Part shown: piece after piece, positions 1 through 9,247 of the stretch
Layout: every line of letters starts with the position of its first letter
Numbering within the stretch: the stretch's first letter is position 1
NCBI GenBank assembly: GCA_013214245.1
Contig: JABSQE010000011.1
Span: 21,600-85,599, forward strand
Direction: 5' to 3'
Length of the DNA stretch: 64,000 nt
DNA from: Hyphomicrobiaceae bacterium
Lineage (GTDB): Bacteria; Pseudomonadota; Alphaproteobacteria; Rhizobiales; Hyphomicrobiaceae
Translations under genes and position numbers: made by a program
The notes under the pieces: model-generated
What the model saw: the letters and a program-made list of their open reading frames with translations, nothing else
Databases searched by the model: none
Told to the model about the DNA's origin: nothing

Positions 1-586
1 TCGAGAGTAGAGCCCCACGCCACCGCCGCGGTCGGAAAGGACAGAGTGGTGTAAGAGCTAATAGTGGCGCTTTTATCGGTATAATTGGTCCTTGCGCAGA
101 TAGATTGTAAGCGGTTGACCCTGCGGGCGTAGCAACTAGAATACCATCGCCTATCAATTCTGGCATGCGAACTTTATTATCCACGGATATTTTTAGCTTT
201 GCGGCCTGATGGCATACTCGAAATAATGAGACTTCGTTGATAGCCAGGCGATGGTAAAAACGACCAATTTTATCCTCTGCGGTCATTAACAAAGGATGAA
301 TACATGTGCGCTGTGCATTAACGAGTCGCTTAATTAAGTTATCCTCACTGTACTCGTTCATGAGAAATCCAACCGATCCGCGGTTCATTCCATAAATTGG
401 TTTGCTCTCTTTAATATAAGCATGAAGCGTTTGTAGCATAAGGCCGTCGCCACCAAGTGCAACAATGATATCGGCTTTGTCGACAGCAGTTTGAGAGTAT
501 TTTGCAGAAAGGCGCTTGCCAGCCTCAACAGCCTCTGTGTGATCACTTGTTACAAACGCAATTTTTCTAAATTTGTTATACATCAT
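1..586 (-). CDS. nadK: NAD kinase, C-terminal end cut by window edge
   Basis: The enzyme phosphorylates NAD to NADP in the cytoplasm. Translating the minus strand from the tandem ATGs at 581-586 gives an open frame of about 195 codons that runs off the left edge. It carries the GGDG nucleotide motif (in [12 protein letters not shown]), the [13 protein letters not shown] segment, and the family signature [19 protein letters not shown], all in the expected order. The start region ([20 protein letters not shown]) fits the short alphaproteobacterial form. The final ~60 residues of a ~255-residue family member lie outside the window. It is divergent from cutA, with about 90 bases between them. The identification is firm; only the start choice between the two adjacent ATGs is open. 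Confidence 0.93.
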   Translation of the reverse strand, partial: MMYNKFRKIAFVTSDHTEAVEAGKRLSAKYSQTAVDKADIIVALGGDGLMLQTLHAYIKESKPIYGMNRGSVGFLMNEYSEDNLIKRLVNAQRTCIHPLLMTAEDKIGRFYHRLAINEVSLFRVCHQAAKLKISVDNKVRMPELIGDGILVATPAGSTAYNLSAQGPIIPIKAPLLALTPLCPFRPRRWRGALLS

Positions 587-673
587 GTCTTGTTTCTTGA
601 ACTACTAATTATCCATCGTGTTATTTCTGTAAATATCATTATTATTTTCAAATAGAGCTGGAAGTTGACGCTA

Positions 674-1006
674 ATGCATAAGATTAAAACAGCAGTAATT
701 TATACAACGTGTCCATCGCTTGAAATTGCAGAGCTTATTGCTGATGAGGTTATAAAACGAGGTTTTGGGGCCTGTGTGAATATTATACCTCATGTGATTT
801 CGATTTATAATTGGGATTCGAAGATTCAGCGTGATCATGAGGTCGTTGCGTTGATAAAGACAGAGTCTAAAATGACGGATGAGGTAATATCAGCGGTTAA
901 AGAATTACATCCTTACGATATGCCTGCTATAATAACTATCCCGATTGAAGGCGGGTGTGAAACTTTTCTTCGCTGGATTACAACACAAACAGGAGCTTTC
1001 CTATAA
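674..1006 (+). CDS. cutA: CutA1-family divalent cation tolerance protein
   Basis: CutA1 is a small trimeric cytoplasmic protein linked to divalent metal tolerance; its molecular role is still unsettled. The 110-residue product has the family hallmarks: an N-terminal strand with VIYTTCPSLEIAELIADEVI, the ACVNIIPHVISIYNWD segment, and the C-terminal PYDMPAIITIPI motif. An in-frame TTG at 665 would add three residues, but a GGAAG ribosome binding site at 660-664 sits 9 bases before the ATG at 674 and touches the TTG, so I take 674. Length is normal for the family. It is followed by ~450 bases without a gene. Confidence 0.92.
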   Translation: MHKIKTAVIYTTCPSLEIAELIADEVIKRGFGACVNIIPHVISIYNWDSKIQRDHEVVALIKTESKMTDEVISAVKELHPYDMPAIITIPIEGGCETFLRWITTQTGAFL

Positions 1007-1460
1007 CTTTCAAATCATTAAAATAGAAATATTAGTGAGCTTACGATATGCTTATGACTACTTAAATTGCTTTGTTTTTATAAGATAATATCTCATTAAT
1101 ACAAAATGTTAGGCAGTTATAAGAAAGTTTATTGTATAGCTTTGTCTTAGAAAGATCAGAGGTTCCAAAGTATTGAATTTTTGACTTTATTGGGTAGAAT
1201 TTGCATTCTGCGGTATAAACGCATATAGTTATGAGATTACAAGCATCCATCTTGCGTCTTGCTTGTGCGGTAAAAGTGCTAATTTGGCTGTAGATTGGAA
1301 AAGAAAAGCCTGCTTGATTTATGTGCGAGGTTAAAACTCCTCTGGGCTAAAACATCGCGTCCAAAGTGGTCTTTCTTCAGCCGTGCTAAGGCTTCTAATT
1401 GGCTGTTTAAATTTTGAACAGCTATTTCGAAGTTGTGAAATTAATCAAGGAAATAGGTAT
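1007..1460. other. Intergenic region, no gene seen
   Basis: About 450 bases between cutA and proX. A 62-codon open frame on the minus strand (1062-1250) has no recognisable similarity or clear ribosome binding site and is probably chance. The promoter and leader of proX should lie in the right half, but I cannot name boxes with confidence. Confidence 0.6.
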
Positions 1461-2432
1461 ATGCGTAAAGCTCTCATCAGCGTTTTCAGCGCTATAGCAA
1501 GCATGTCCATTGTATCATCATTGTCATATGGAAGCTGTGGCGAAATCACGATGACAGAAATGGACTGGGAGTCGTCTCAAATTGTTACATCAGTGACAAA
1601 GTTTATCATAGAGCAGGGTTATGGCTGCAAAGTTAATTTAGTTCCTTCTTCAACTGAGGCTGCGATTCTTTCATTGGTAGAAACAGATCAGCCTGACATT
1701 GCGACAGAGCTCTGGATTAATTCAACGCCTGCATACACTAAACTTGAAGCAGAGGGAAAAGTAAAAACCGCTGCAAAAGTATTGTCTGACGGCGGTTTTG
1801 AGGCTTGGTGGATTCCTAAATATTTGGCTAAAAAGTATCCGGAATTAAAGACTATAGAAGATGTTATGAAAAATCCTGAGCTTGTCGGCGGTAAATTTCA
1901 CAACTGCCCAGCAGGATGGGTATGCCGCACAGTAAATGATAACTTGATTAAGGCACTTAAATTAAGTGACAAAATGGAAATCTTTAATCATGGCTCCGGT
2001 GAGACACTTGCTGCGTCAATTGCCTCGGCATATGAAAATGAGAGGCCTTGGTTTGGTTACTTTTGGGCACCAACTGCGATTCTCGGTAAGTACCCTATGA
2101 TTGAGATCAGCGTGGGTCCCTATAAGGACGAAATTCATAGATGTAATACTAGGGGTGAAAAGTGTGAAACACCTGGCGTATCCGCCTTTCCAAGCAGCGT
2201 TGTTGTTACAGCAGTAACGAAGGCTTTTGCTGATAAAAATCCACCACTCTACAAATTGCTTCAGAACGTGTCTTTTACAAACGCTCAAATGGGAGAAGTT
2301 TTAACCTGGAAAGAGGAAAATAACGCTACCTCTAATGAAGCGGCTGTGTATTTCATTAGAAAGTATAAAAGTGTTTGGGGTACATGGCTAAACAAAGACG
2401 CCAGAAGTAAGCTTTCTATGCTTTTGAAATAA
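1461..2432 (+). CDS. proX: Glycine betaine/choline ABC transporter, periplasmic binding protein
   Basis: Substrate-binding protein of an OpuA/ProU-type osmolyte importer, acting in the periplasm. The 323-residue product begins MRKALISVFSAIASMSIVSS, a typical signal peptide with likely cleavage near residue 25, followed by EITMTEMDWESSQIVTSV, the usual mature start of ProX/OpuAC proteins. FEAWWIPKYLAKKYPELKTI and CPAGWVCRTVN match the ligand-lobe regions of the family, including tryptophans that commonly cage a quaternary amine. The frame is open upstream to 1383, but AAGGA at 1447-1451 and the signal peptide favour the ATG at 1461. It heads the proX-proW-proV order. Alphaproteobacteria also use this family for choline (ChoX), so substrate is uncertain. 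Confidence 0.9.
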   Translation: MRKALISVFSAIASMSIVSSLSYGSCGEITMTEMDWESSQIVTSVTKFIIEQGYGCKVNLVPSSTEAAILSLVETDQPDIATELWINSTPAYTKLEAEGKVKTAAKVLSDGGFEAWWIPKYLAKKYPELKTIEDVMKNPELVGGKFHNCPAGWVCRTVNDNLIKALKLSDKMEIFNHGSGETLAASIASAYENERPWFGYFWAPTAILGKYPMIEISVGPYKDEIHRCNTRGEKCETPGVSAFPSSVVVTAVTKAFADKNPPLYKLLQNVSFTNAQMGEVLTWKEENNATSNEAAVYFIRKYKSVWGTWLNKDARSKLSMLLK

Positions 2433-2577
2433 GCTAGTTTACATTTTGATACGGTAGGGCGTATCGATTTGGTTCTCTGTACCTAATAGATTTATTCATA
2501 CTTTAGGCGAGAGGTTTGCGAATTAAAGATAAGTTATAATTTACAACCGGAGAAATAAATGGAGAGATTATTAAATA

Positions 2578-3612
2578 ATGGGTGCTTATAACGGCTTGTT
2601 TGACACGCTTGGCCTGCGTGAGTGGTGTGATGAAGAAAAAATCAAGAGCGTGGCAAACATGGCTGATCTTTTGGCACAAGTTCGGGGTGGAGCAGATGTT
2701 GCTAAGTCCTGGTGGGATATATCGTTCCCTTCTCTTAATGTCCTTAATGAATCTTGCAAAGCAATTCCGCGAACACGTGATGTAACAGGTGGTGTTGAAC
2801 AAGGATTTCTTATCATCAAAGATGATCTTAAATTTATTCTTGACCCAATAACTCAACCACTTAGTTGGCTGTTGGAAGGCTCACTTTATACATTCACCAA
2901 CATGCCATGGTGGGTTCTTATACCGCTTATACTAGCTGCTGTTTTCTATACTTCAAGATCCTGGTCAATAGTATCCTTTGTTGGCACCTGTTTTATCTTC
3001 TTTGCATTTATTGATCATTTCACTTACGCCATTCAGACACTTTCAATCATATTTGTGTGTACAGGTTTATGTGTAATGATAGGAGTTCCAATAGGAGTTG
3101 GAATGTCAAAAAGCAACCGCTTTCGGCGTTTCATCACGCCAGTATTGGATATGTTGCAAACATTGCCATCATTTGTTTACCTAATACCGCTTATTTTTTT
3201 ATTTTCAGCAACGGAGCCTAAACTTTATGGCATCGCCATTATTATGTACGCGATTGTGCCAGTGATACGTCTAACTGACCTAGGTGTGCGTCTGGTTGAG
3301 AAAGATGTGATTGAGGCGGCTGATGCCTTTGGTATGACAGCACGTCAAAAATTGTTTGGTGTTGAAATACCTCTCGCTCTGCCTAACATCATGGCGGGTA
3401 TCAATCAAACTATTATGATGGCGTTAGCTATGGTCGTTATTGCTTCTCTAGTTTCTGCGCCCGGGTTGGGCGTGTTAGTATTACGTGGGATACGCAGTCT
3501 AGACCTTGGCGTGGGTTTGATATCTGGCCTGTGCATTGTCTTACTAGCTGTAATTCTCGATAGGGTTAGCAAAGCAACTTTAGCCCGCATGAACGTTGCT
3601 AAAGACTATTGA
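2578..3612 (+). CDS. proW: Glycine betaine/choline ABC transporter permease
   Basis: Inner-membrane permease of the ProXWV importer. The 344-residue protein has an extended soluble N-terminus (about 95 residues) and then several hydrophobic segments starting at MPWWVLIPLILAAVF. The BPD_transp_1 core contains the PVLDMLQTLPSFVYLIPLIF segment and the EAA loop EAADAFGMTARQKLFGVEIPLALPNIMAG that contacts the ATPase. GGAGAG at 2561-2566 precedes the ATG at 2578. The gene lies 145 bases after proX, and its stop precedes the proV start by 11 bases, so translation of the two is probably coupled. Length fits ProW/ChoW. Confidence 0.92.
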   Translation: MGAYNGLFDTLGLREWCDEEKIKSVANMADLLAQVRGGADVAKSWWDISFPSLNVLNESCKAIPRTRDVTGGVEQGFLIIKDDLKFILDPITQPLSWLLEGSLYTFTNMPWWVLIPLILAAVFYTSRSWSIVSFVGTCFIFFAFIDHFTYAIQTLSIIFVCTGLCVMIGVPIGVGMSKSNRFRRFITPVLDMLQTLPSFVYLIPLIFLFSATEPKLYGIAIIMYAIVPVIRLTDLGVRLVEKDVIEAADAFGMTARQKLFGVEIPLALPNIMAGINQTIMMALAMVVIASLVSAPGLGVLVLRGIRSLDLGVGLISGLCIVLLAVILDRVSKATLARMNVAKDY

Positions 3613-3623
3613 GGATAGACCGA

Positions 3624-4688
3624 ATGTCAAAAGAAAAAATAATTTCAGTCCGCAATCTTTATAAAATTTTTGGTGTCGATCCAGAGTCTGTTTTAAAACT
3701 AGCTCAAAATGGTATCGAAAAATCTATAATGCTTGAGCAGAACAGCCATGTCATAGGCCTTCGAAATATTAACGTCGATATAGCTGAGGGTGAGATTACA
3801 GTTATCATGGGCTTGTCTGGATCTGGTAAATCCACATTAATTCGTCACTTGAACCGTCTTATCGACCCAACGGCAGGAGAAATCTTGCTAGAGGGTGTTG
3901 ATATAATGTCATTTTCAAAGGATGAGCTTCGTCAGTTGAGAACATCTCAAATGTCCATGGTCTTCCAAAAATTTGCTCTTTTACCGCATCGCAATGTTAT
4001 AGAGAATGCAGGTATTGCCTTGCAAATTCGAGGCTTTGATTCAGCTCTCACAGAGCGCCATGCACGTCAGTGGCTGGAACGAGTGGGCCTTGCTGGTTTT
4101 GAAAATCGATATCCACACCAGTTGTCCGGTGGTATGCAACAAAGAGTTGGAATTGCTCGTGCCTTAACTTCAAACGCGCCCATTATGTTAATGGACGAGG
4201 CCTTCTCAGCACTTGACCCATTAATTCGCACTAATATGCAGGATCTTCTACTAGAATTGCAAAACGATGTACGTAAAACTATGGTGTTTATCACTCATGA
4301 TCTTGATGAAGCTTTAAAGCTTGCTGATCATCTTGTTATTCTAAAAGATGGAGATATAGTTCAGCAGGGTGAGCCGCAGCACATACTACTAAATCCAAGT
4401 GATCCATATATAGAAGACTTTGTAAGCGACATAAACCGTGCACGCGTGCTGCGCGTTCGGTCTATAATGTCACCTTTGAATGAAAACCTGCCATTAACTT
4501 CAGGTGAGATTGACCATAATGATACGCTTGAAAATGTCATAAGTATTTCAGGAGGTGATACAACATTTACTTACACGGTAATGCAACATGGCCGTCCCGT
4601 TGGTCTTTTAAAGATGAAAGATTTATTGAAGGCTTTGGTGCCGCGTACAGTTTCCGACCCTGGAATGGACAATGATTTAATGCGCTGA
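3624..4688 (+). CDS. proV: Glycine betaine/choline ABC transporter ATPase
   Basis: ATP-hydrolysing subunit of the ProXWV importer on the cytoplasmic face. The 354-residue product shows Walker A GLSGSGKST (near residues 63-71), Q-loop MVFQKFALLPHRNV, signature LSGGMQQRVGIARAL, Walker B IMLMDEAFSALDP and switch FITHDLDEA. The N-terminal VRNLYKIFG and the linker IEKSIMLEQNSHVIGL are typical of ProV/OpuAA, and a C-terminal ~80 residues resemble a single or degraded CBS region. A TTG at 3609 is in frame, but GAGG at 3611-3614 fits the ATG at 3624. The stop is 3 bases from the stop of the convergent pentapeptide-repeat gene. Confidence 0.93.
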   Translation: MSKEKIISVRNLYKIFGVDPESVLKLAQNGIEKSIMLEQNSHVIGLRNINVDIAEGEITVIMGLSGSGKSTLIRHLNRLIDPTAGEILLEGVDIMSFSKDELRQLRTSQMSMVFQKFALLPHRNVIENAGIALQIRGFDSALTERHARQWLERVGLAGFENRYPHQLSGGMQQRVGIARALTSNAPIMLMDEAFSALDPLIRTNMQDLLLELQNDVRKTMVFITHDLDEALKLADHLVILKDGDIVQQGEPQHILLNPSDPYIEDFVSDINRARVLRVRSIMSPLNENLPLTSGEIDHNDTLENVISISGGDTTFTYTVMQHGRPVGLLKMKDLLKALVPRTVSDPGMDNDLMR

Positions 4689-4691
4689 AGT

Positions 4692-7571
4692 TCATTTTGC
4701 AACTACTATATCATTGGTAACTGCAGAACTACCCTCGCATTGATACTTTCCAGGGTCATTCTCTTTAGAATATACTATAGGGCTAAATTTTGAAGATGCT
4801 TTCATTCGCAAATCTTCTAAGTCTCGTGCCACTAAACTTTTGCGCACAACTCTACAGGATCTATCATAAAGTTTTTTAAGAAACAAATAAGCTATGTCAG
4901 TATTCCTTAAGCGATCATCATTAATCTGGTGAACTATACTTTTTGCAACAAAAAATTCTTTTGTATTATCGTTACAAGCGATTTCACCCAATATCTCAGC
5001 TCGTTTCTTTGCAAGCTTACGTAATGTATACTCTTTACAACTTTCTACAACATTATTTGAAGGTATTAGCTTATTAACTAGTATCGAGCTCACCTCAAGT
5101 AAAGGTCGCAATCGTTGTCTTACTTGATAGGCAGCAGCTTTTACGCGTTTGGCACCGGGTATGTTGTGATGCTTCATTTTTTGTGACAGAACATTTAAAT
5201 CGACAATTGTATTTCGTAATGCTTTTTTTGTCTGATAATTAGACCTATTCATTAGGAGAGATTCAGTATCAGGTAGTAGTCTTTTTGTAGTCTGGCCCAG
5301 TTGTGTTCGCCAAATTTGCGCTTGTCTTAAATCTGCTCCTTGCAGACTTACATAGCGGAGGTTTGCTCCCTCTAAGTTTGCTGAGTTAAAATTAGCTCCT
5401 TGTAGTCTTGCAAGGTAAAGGTCTGCACCTTGTAATTTAGCGGAGTAAAGATTAGCACCTTGCAGGTCTGCAGATCTAAGATTAGCGCCTTGTAGTCTCA
5501 CCAAAGACAAATTTGTTCCTAGCAGCCTTGCTAATGTAAGGTTAACGCCGAGAAGTCTAGCAGCGTGAAGGTTAGCACCTTGCAATTTTGCGGATCGTAG
5601 GTTAGCGCCTTCTAATCTTGCAGAGTGTAGATTAGAACCCTGTAATTTAGCGGAGTAAAGATTAGCACCTTGTAAGTTAGCAAAAAATAGATTGGCACCC
5701 TGCAAGTCTGCGGAGCGGAGATTAGCGCTTGTTAAATTTGTAAGAGATAGGTTTGCTCCCTGCAGATTTACTGAACTTAGGTTTGTATGTTTCAGATTTG
5801 CAGAGCGAATGTTAGAACCTTTGAGATTTGCTGAACTGAAGGTAGCACCCTGTAAATTCGCAAACCGAAAGTTTACATCATAAAGTTTTGAAGACTTAAA
5901 GTTTGCGTTCATGAGATCCGCTTTGCTAAAATCGGTGTGACGTAAGTCAGAGAACTCAAATTTTGAACTTTTAAGGCTACTTTCTACAAAAAGGCTGAAT
6001 TGAAGATGAGAATGGCTAAAATCAATCCATTTCAGATCGGACCTGCTGAAATCTGCGTACTTCAAATCACGATTTCTTAAAGCGTGAATAAATTCGTTCT
6101 CCCCAGGATCTTTATCATTAATGATATTTTGATCTACAATCTGAAGATTACGATTTACAGTAAACCAATGTGGCCACCAACACCGGTTCTGTAAATGTAA
6201 TGAAGGCTCATGAATTAGTGCAGTAAGAAAAAATATGCTTCGCTGTTTGTTCTTAGAGTTTTGATAACAATCTGTATGCAAAAAGTGCACAGGTATTAGA
6301 GATCCCATATTTCTGTCAGTCCAGCCATCCGGCACGTTGGCTGTGAATGTCAAAAGTATGAGAAAGCTGTGGCCTAGAGAACCAGTCCAAAAAATATTTC
6401 TCGAGAAATTTAAGGGTAATATGATACTACTAATGAATATCTTAGCCAGAGTTTTTACAAAGTTCAAAAAACAAAAATACGCACTTGCTAGTGTAGTCAA
6501 AATTGAGTTGCTATATCCTTTCCAGATAATACATGCGAAAAAAGGGATACTAGACAAATGCAATAAAATATTACTGAAAATTTGAGATATACTTCCGGTA
6601 TACTTCGAAAACTTTGTACAGATTTGTGAGCCACTATCTGTAATGTGGTCAAAGTGCACTGCTATTTCGCTGAAGGATAAGGTAAACTCTCGTAGTACCT
6701 TAGCTTGAAGTTTCAAAAAGCGGGAAAAGGTAGGACTAAGGTTTTGTGCTATCAATCGGGCTAAACGGATAGTAAGTTGCCTAATGAAGTTATAGTTGCG
6801 GTTTATAAAACTTATAAATAAGAGCCCTAACAAGACTTGTCTGCTAAGTTGGCATTTGTTTTTGTAATGATTTATAGTTTTGGTGAAAAGCCACAACTTA
6901 CCGTTAAATAAGTTTAAATCGCGGCCAAATCCTCGATTAACCCATATTAATGTGATTATCGAACCGCTTATAACATGACATCGATGCCACCATGTCAAAG
7001 CTTCGCTGTGGTATGGCAAAAAACGAACCTGAAAAATGTATAGTAGAGATAATGGCGCCAGTATAAATGCCGCAAAAACAATCAAACGGAAGGAAAATAA
7101 AATTGCATCACGTTTATTACGACGACCAACAATAGCCTGGGTGAAAAAATAGGAATGAATTTCATCTCGTAAGTCTATACTTCCGTGCTGTGTCGTTTCT
7201 GAAGGCAGTTTGTGATCAAGGATCAAAAGTTTATAATAAAGCATCTGATGTTGCAGTAATATTCCGAACAAAAAAAGTAGAAGCACAGAGGGCCCAAAGA
7301 AGAAAAAACTTGTTAATGGAATTTCGACGTTAATGAACGGTAACTTTACTGGCTCGCTTAAAAGTAAGTTCTTGTGGGTCAAATTGGATAAAATTATTGT
7401 GAAATAGGCTAGTATGAATAGATATACTAACAGGGTATTACGCGCAGCTCTGCTTGCATCGTTGAGTGAATCGATAAATCTGTGCAGACTTGTTCCGTTT
7501 GTATTGGTCGATTTGTAAGTCCAGGTACTTCGAAAAGTACTGCGGGACGGCCAATATCTTAATGGCAGCAT
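4692..7571 (-). CDS. Large membrane protein with pentapeptide-repeat array
   Basis: No function is recognised. The ~959-residue product has an N-terminal half with several strongly hydrophobic stretches (for example LLVYLFILAYFTIILSNL, SFFFFGPSVLLLFLFGILL, LIVFAAFILAPLSLLYIF), suggesting an inner-membrane anchor, then about 270 residues of pentapeptide repeats (DNA ~6095-5290) dominated by the A(N/D)LQG pattern. These should form a right-handed quadrilateral beta-helix. A ~200-residue charged tail without repeats follows. An upstream ATG at 7601 is in frame, but GAAGGTG stands 5 bases before the ATG at 7571, so I prefer the latter. It converges on proV with 3 bases between stops and no visible terminator. 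Similar large proteins occur in alphaproteobacteria; role unknown. Confidence 0.8.
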   Translation of the reverse strand: MLPLRYWPSRSTFRSTWTYKSTNTNGTSLHRFIDSLNDASRAARNTLLVYLFILAYFTIILSNLTHKNLLLSEPVKLPFINVEIPLTSFFFFGPSVLLLFLFGILLQHQMLYYKLLILDHKLPSETTQHGSIDLRDEIHSYFFTQAIVGRRNKRDAILFSFRLIVFAAFILAPLSLLYIFQVRFLPYHSEALTWWHRCHVISGSIITLIWVNRGFGRDLNLFNGKLWLFTKTINHYKNKCQLSRQVLLGLLFISFINRNYNFIRQLTIRLARLIAQNLSPTFSRFLKLQAKVLREFTLSFSEIAVHFDHITDSGSQICTKFSKYTGSISQIFSNILLHLSSIPFFACIIWKGYSNSILTTLASAYFCFLNFVKTLAKIFISSIILPLNFSRNIFWTGSLGHSFLILLTFTANVPDGWTDRNMGSLIPVHFLHTDCYQNSKNKQRSIFFLTALIHEPSLHLQNRCWWPHWFTVNRNLQIVDQNIINDKDPGENEFIHALRNRDLKYADFSRSDLKWIDFSHSHLQFSLFVESSLKSSKFEFSDLRHTDFSKADLMNANFKSSKLYDVNFRFANLQGATFSSANLKGSNIRSANLKHTNLSSVNLQGANLSLTNLTSANLRSADLQGANLFFANLQGANLYSAKLQGSNLHSARLEGANLRSAKLQGANLHAARLLGVNLTLARLLGTNLSLVRLQGANLRSADLQGANLYSAKLQGADLYLARLQGANFNSANLEGANLRYVSLQGADLRQAQIWRTQLGQTTKRLLPDTESLLMNRSNYQTKKALRNTIVDLNVLSQKMKHHNIPGAKRVKAAAYQVRQRLRPLLEVSSILVNKLIPSNNVVESCKEYTLRKLAKKRAEILGEIACNDNTKEFFVAKSIVHQINDDRLRNTDIAYLFLKKLYDRSCRVVRKSLVARDLEDLRMKASSKFSPIVYSKENDPGKYQCEGSSAVTNDIVVAK
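5290..6095 (-). repeat. Tandem pentapeptide-coding repeat tract
   Basis: The DNA shows 15-base and 30-base periodicity, with the plus strand repeating variants of 'ttagcaccttg(t/c)a'. It encodes about 54 consecutive pentapeptides of the A(D/N)LXX type, many as the decapeptide unit ANLxSAxLQG. It is a coding repeat, not a CRISPR or noncoding satellite: units diverge mostly without frameshift, so the frame is under selection. Such a tract could expand or contract by recombination. Confidence 0.9.
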
Positions 7572-9052
7572 ATTAACACCTTCGTTGAAATAGCTTACCA
7601 TCGATAATCTGCAAGTCGGTTATATGTCAAGGTGCCGTGCTGCCCCTGGTGTTTCTAAGTGTTTAAATTAGATCTATTGCGCATGAATATTTCTTAAAAA
7701 AACTTTGCTTTTGTAGGCTAATAGCTGGGAGCAAGAATTATACAAGAAGCCCATATGATTTGGTGATTATATCAATAGACTAAATGAACTTAAATATATA
7801 ACCTTACATACAACTTGTATTAATTTTATATATTTTCTTTTGCAAATTGCGAGGCGATAATTAATTATGTATTTTATATTAATGATGGATGTATGTTTAT
7901 CCCAGGCTAGTTTCAAGACTTTGCGGAGGACGACACTACTTTCTTATTTAGACTTAAAAATGAAATATCAAGTTTCACTTGCTAATACTGGAGACCATAG
8001 CACCGCGTGTGTTCAATTAAAAATTTGAAATAAAAGGTTTTATAATAGATTTAGTTATAAGCAGATGTTTTTAAAATAGTTTTCAAACCGCATGATTATT
8101 GCAGTAAAGACTGAAGAATGATATTTTACAAAAACATTTAATAATTAAACGGAAGCGCTCTTAAAAGTTTATGGACTTTAAAAATTAGAATAATTTTAGA
8201 TGCGATTTTATTTCTCATGTCTGTAGTTGTAAGAAAAAAATTATTGTGACTTTTTGATATTTTATTATTTAAGGCTGACAAGAGTTATCAAAATTTCCAG
8301 CTGTTTACAACATTACACACTTGTAGATCTTGCTATTAAAGGGATAAAATTAAGATCGCTTGTAAGGTAGTCAGTCATGCCTTTACTGGATCTACAATGC
8401 CAGTTATATTGAAAAATTTAGTTTATTACAATGAAAAGCTGACTTTAGGCGTTATGATACTGTCGCGCTTTAAAATCTAAAAGCTGTTCAGTAAGTAATA
8501 CCACAACGCTTGCTTTATGTGTCAAAATATTACAACTAGACGTGAATTTAGGAAAACCGACAATTACACAGATGTTATAGTTTACTCTCCAATAGGCGCG
8601 AGTCTCAGAGTTGTAGGCTTATTTACAGTTCGCTTTACAATAGTTTCTTTGTAAAGACATAGCTGACGCCACGACTTTACGTTTACTATATTGGGTTCTC
8701 CAACATGAATTACGATTGCTTTCGCTAATTAATACAGTAGTGGTATTTGAAAGTATCATTTATGACGACCTGACTGCAGAAACGGCTATTAAAACTATCC
8801 AAAACGGTGCTGAAGCGTTTGTTAATGTTGCCAACGACCTATTTGCATTTATATGAATTTATTAATGCCGTTCTAAATATGCGCGATATAATTATCTTGG
8901 GTAAAGCTGTTATTAATTGAATTTATAATAAGTACCTGTCAGAAAATTTCGATATTACTAAAAGTTATTTTTCTTTACAAAAAAGTTACAAGGGCATACT
9001 GGCAACCTTTAGTTGTATCTAGTGGTTTATAGCTTGTAATCATAATCGACTT
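7572..9052. other. Long gap of decayed-looking sequence
   Basis: About 1.5 kb without a convincing gene. The sequence is very AT-rich with stops in all frames. Around 8500-8860 it becomes less AT-biased and holds one 71-codon open frame (8644-8856, listed separately) that may be what is left of a gene. No tRNA-like fold, transposase fragment or repeated unit was seen. Confidence 0.5.
8644..8856 (+). pseudogene. Possible gene remnant (short open frame without start)
   Basis: Between a TAG at 8641 and a TGA at 8854 lies an open frame of about 70 codons with no proper start. It ends in TIQNGAEAFVNVANDLFAF. The order 'NGA-x-x-(L/F)VN-(V/L)-x-ND-x-x' recalls the C-terminal part of the nitrilase domain of apolipoprotein N-acyltransferase (Lnt), whose members read like 'GAD-FLVNLTNDAWF', preceded by an 'ICYE' segment (here IIYDD). 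The match is short and imperfect, so this is a guess. It could equally be chance in a gap with many stops. Confidence 0.2.
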
Positions 9053-9247
9053 ATGAACGAGGAAATAACAGAGATAACTGAAACACCCCAAAACAACAAA
9101 CGTTCCATTCAAAATTACGAACCGATTGGATGTAGATCTGCACCAACCTTGCCAGCTAGTAACTTGAAAGGCAGTGTTGTAGAAGAGTTAATGTCGTTAA
9201 TATTAAAATATAGGGCTAAAAATCAATGTCAAAATTGCGGATCTTGA
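9053..9247 (+). CDS. Hypothetical 64-residue ORF overlapping the next gene
   Basis: An ATG-started frame of 64 residues (MNEEITEITETPQNNKRSIQ...) that is polar, has a CxxC near its end (NQCQNCGS), and overlaps the ELM1-family gene by 22 bases in another frame. No Shine-Dalgarno sequence is visible before its ATG, and I recognise no family. Its position would allow translational coupling to the downstream gene, which itself lacks a strong ribosome binding site. It may be a genuine short leader gene or chance. Confidence 0.3.
   Translation: MNEEITEITETPQNNKRSIQNYEPIGCRSAPTLPASNLKGSVVEELMSLILKYRAKNQCQNCGS

Noticed and set aside
1062..1250. 62-codon minus-strand frame after cutA
   Set aside because: No recognisable family and no ribosome binding site.
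5290..6095. Regular 30-base periodicity resembling a repeat array
   Set aside because: It is explained by decapeptide units of a protein; there are no identical repeats with unique spacers, so it is not CRISPR.
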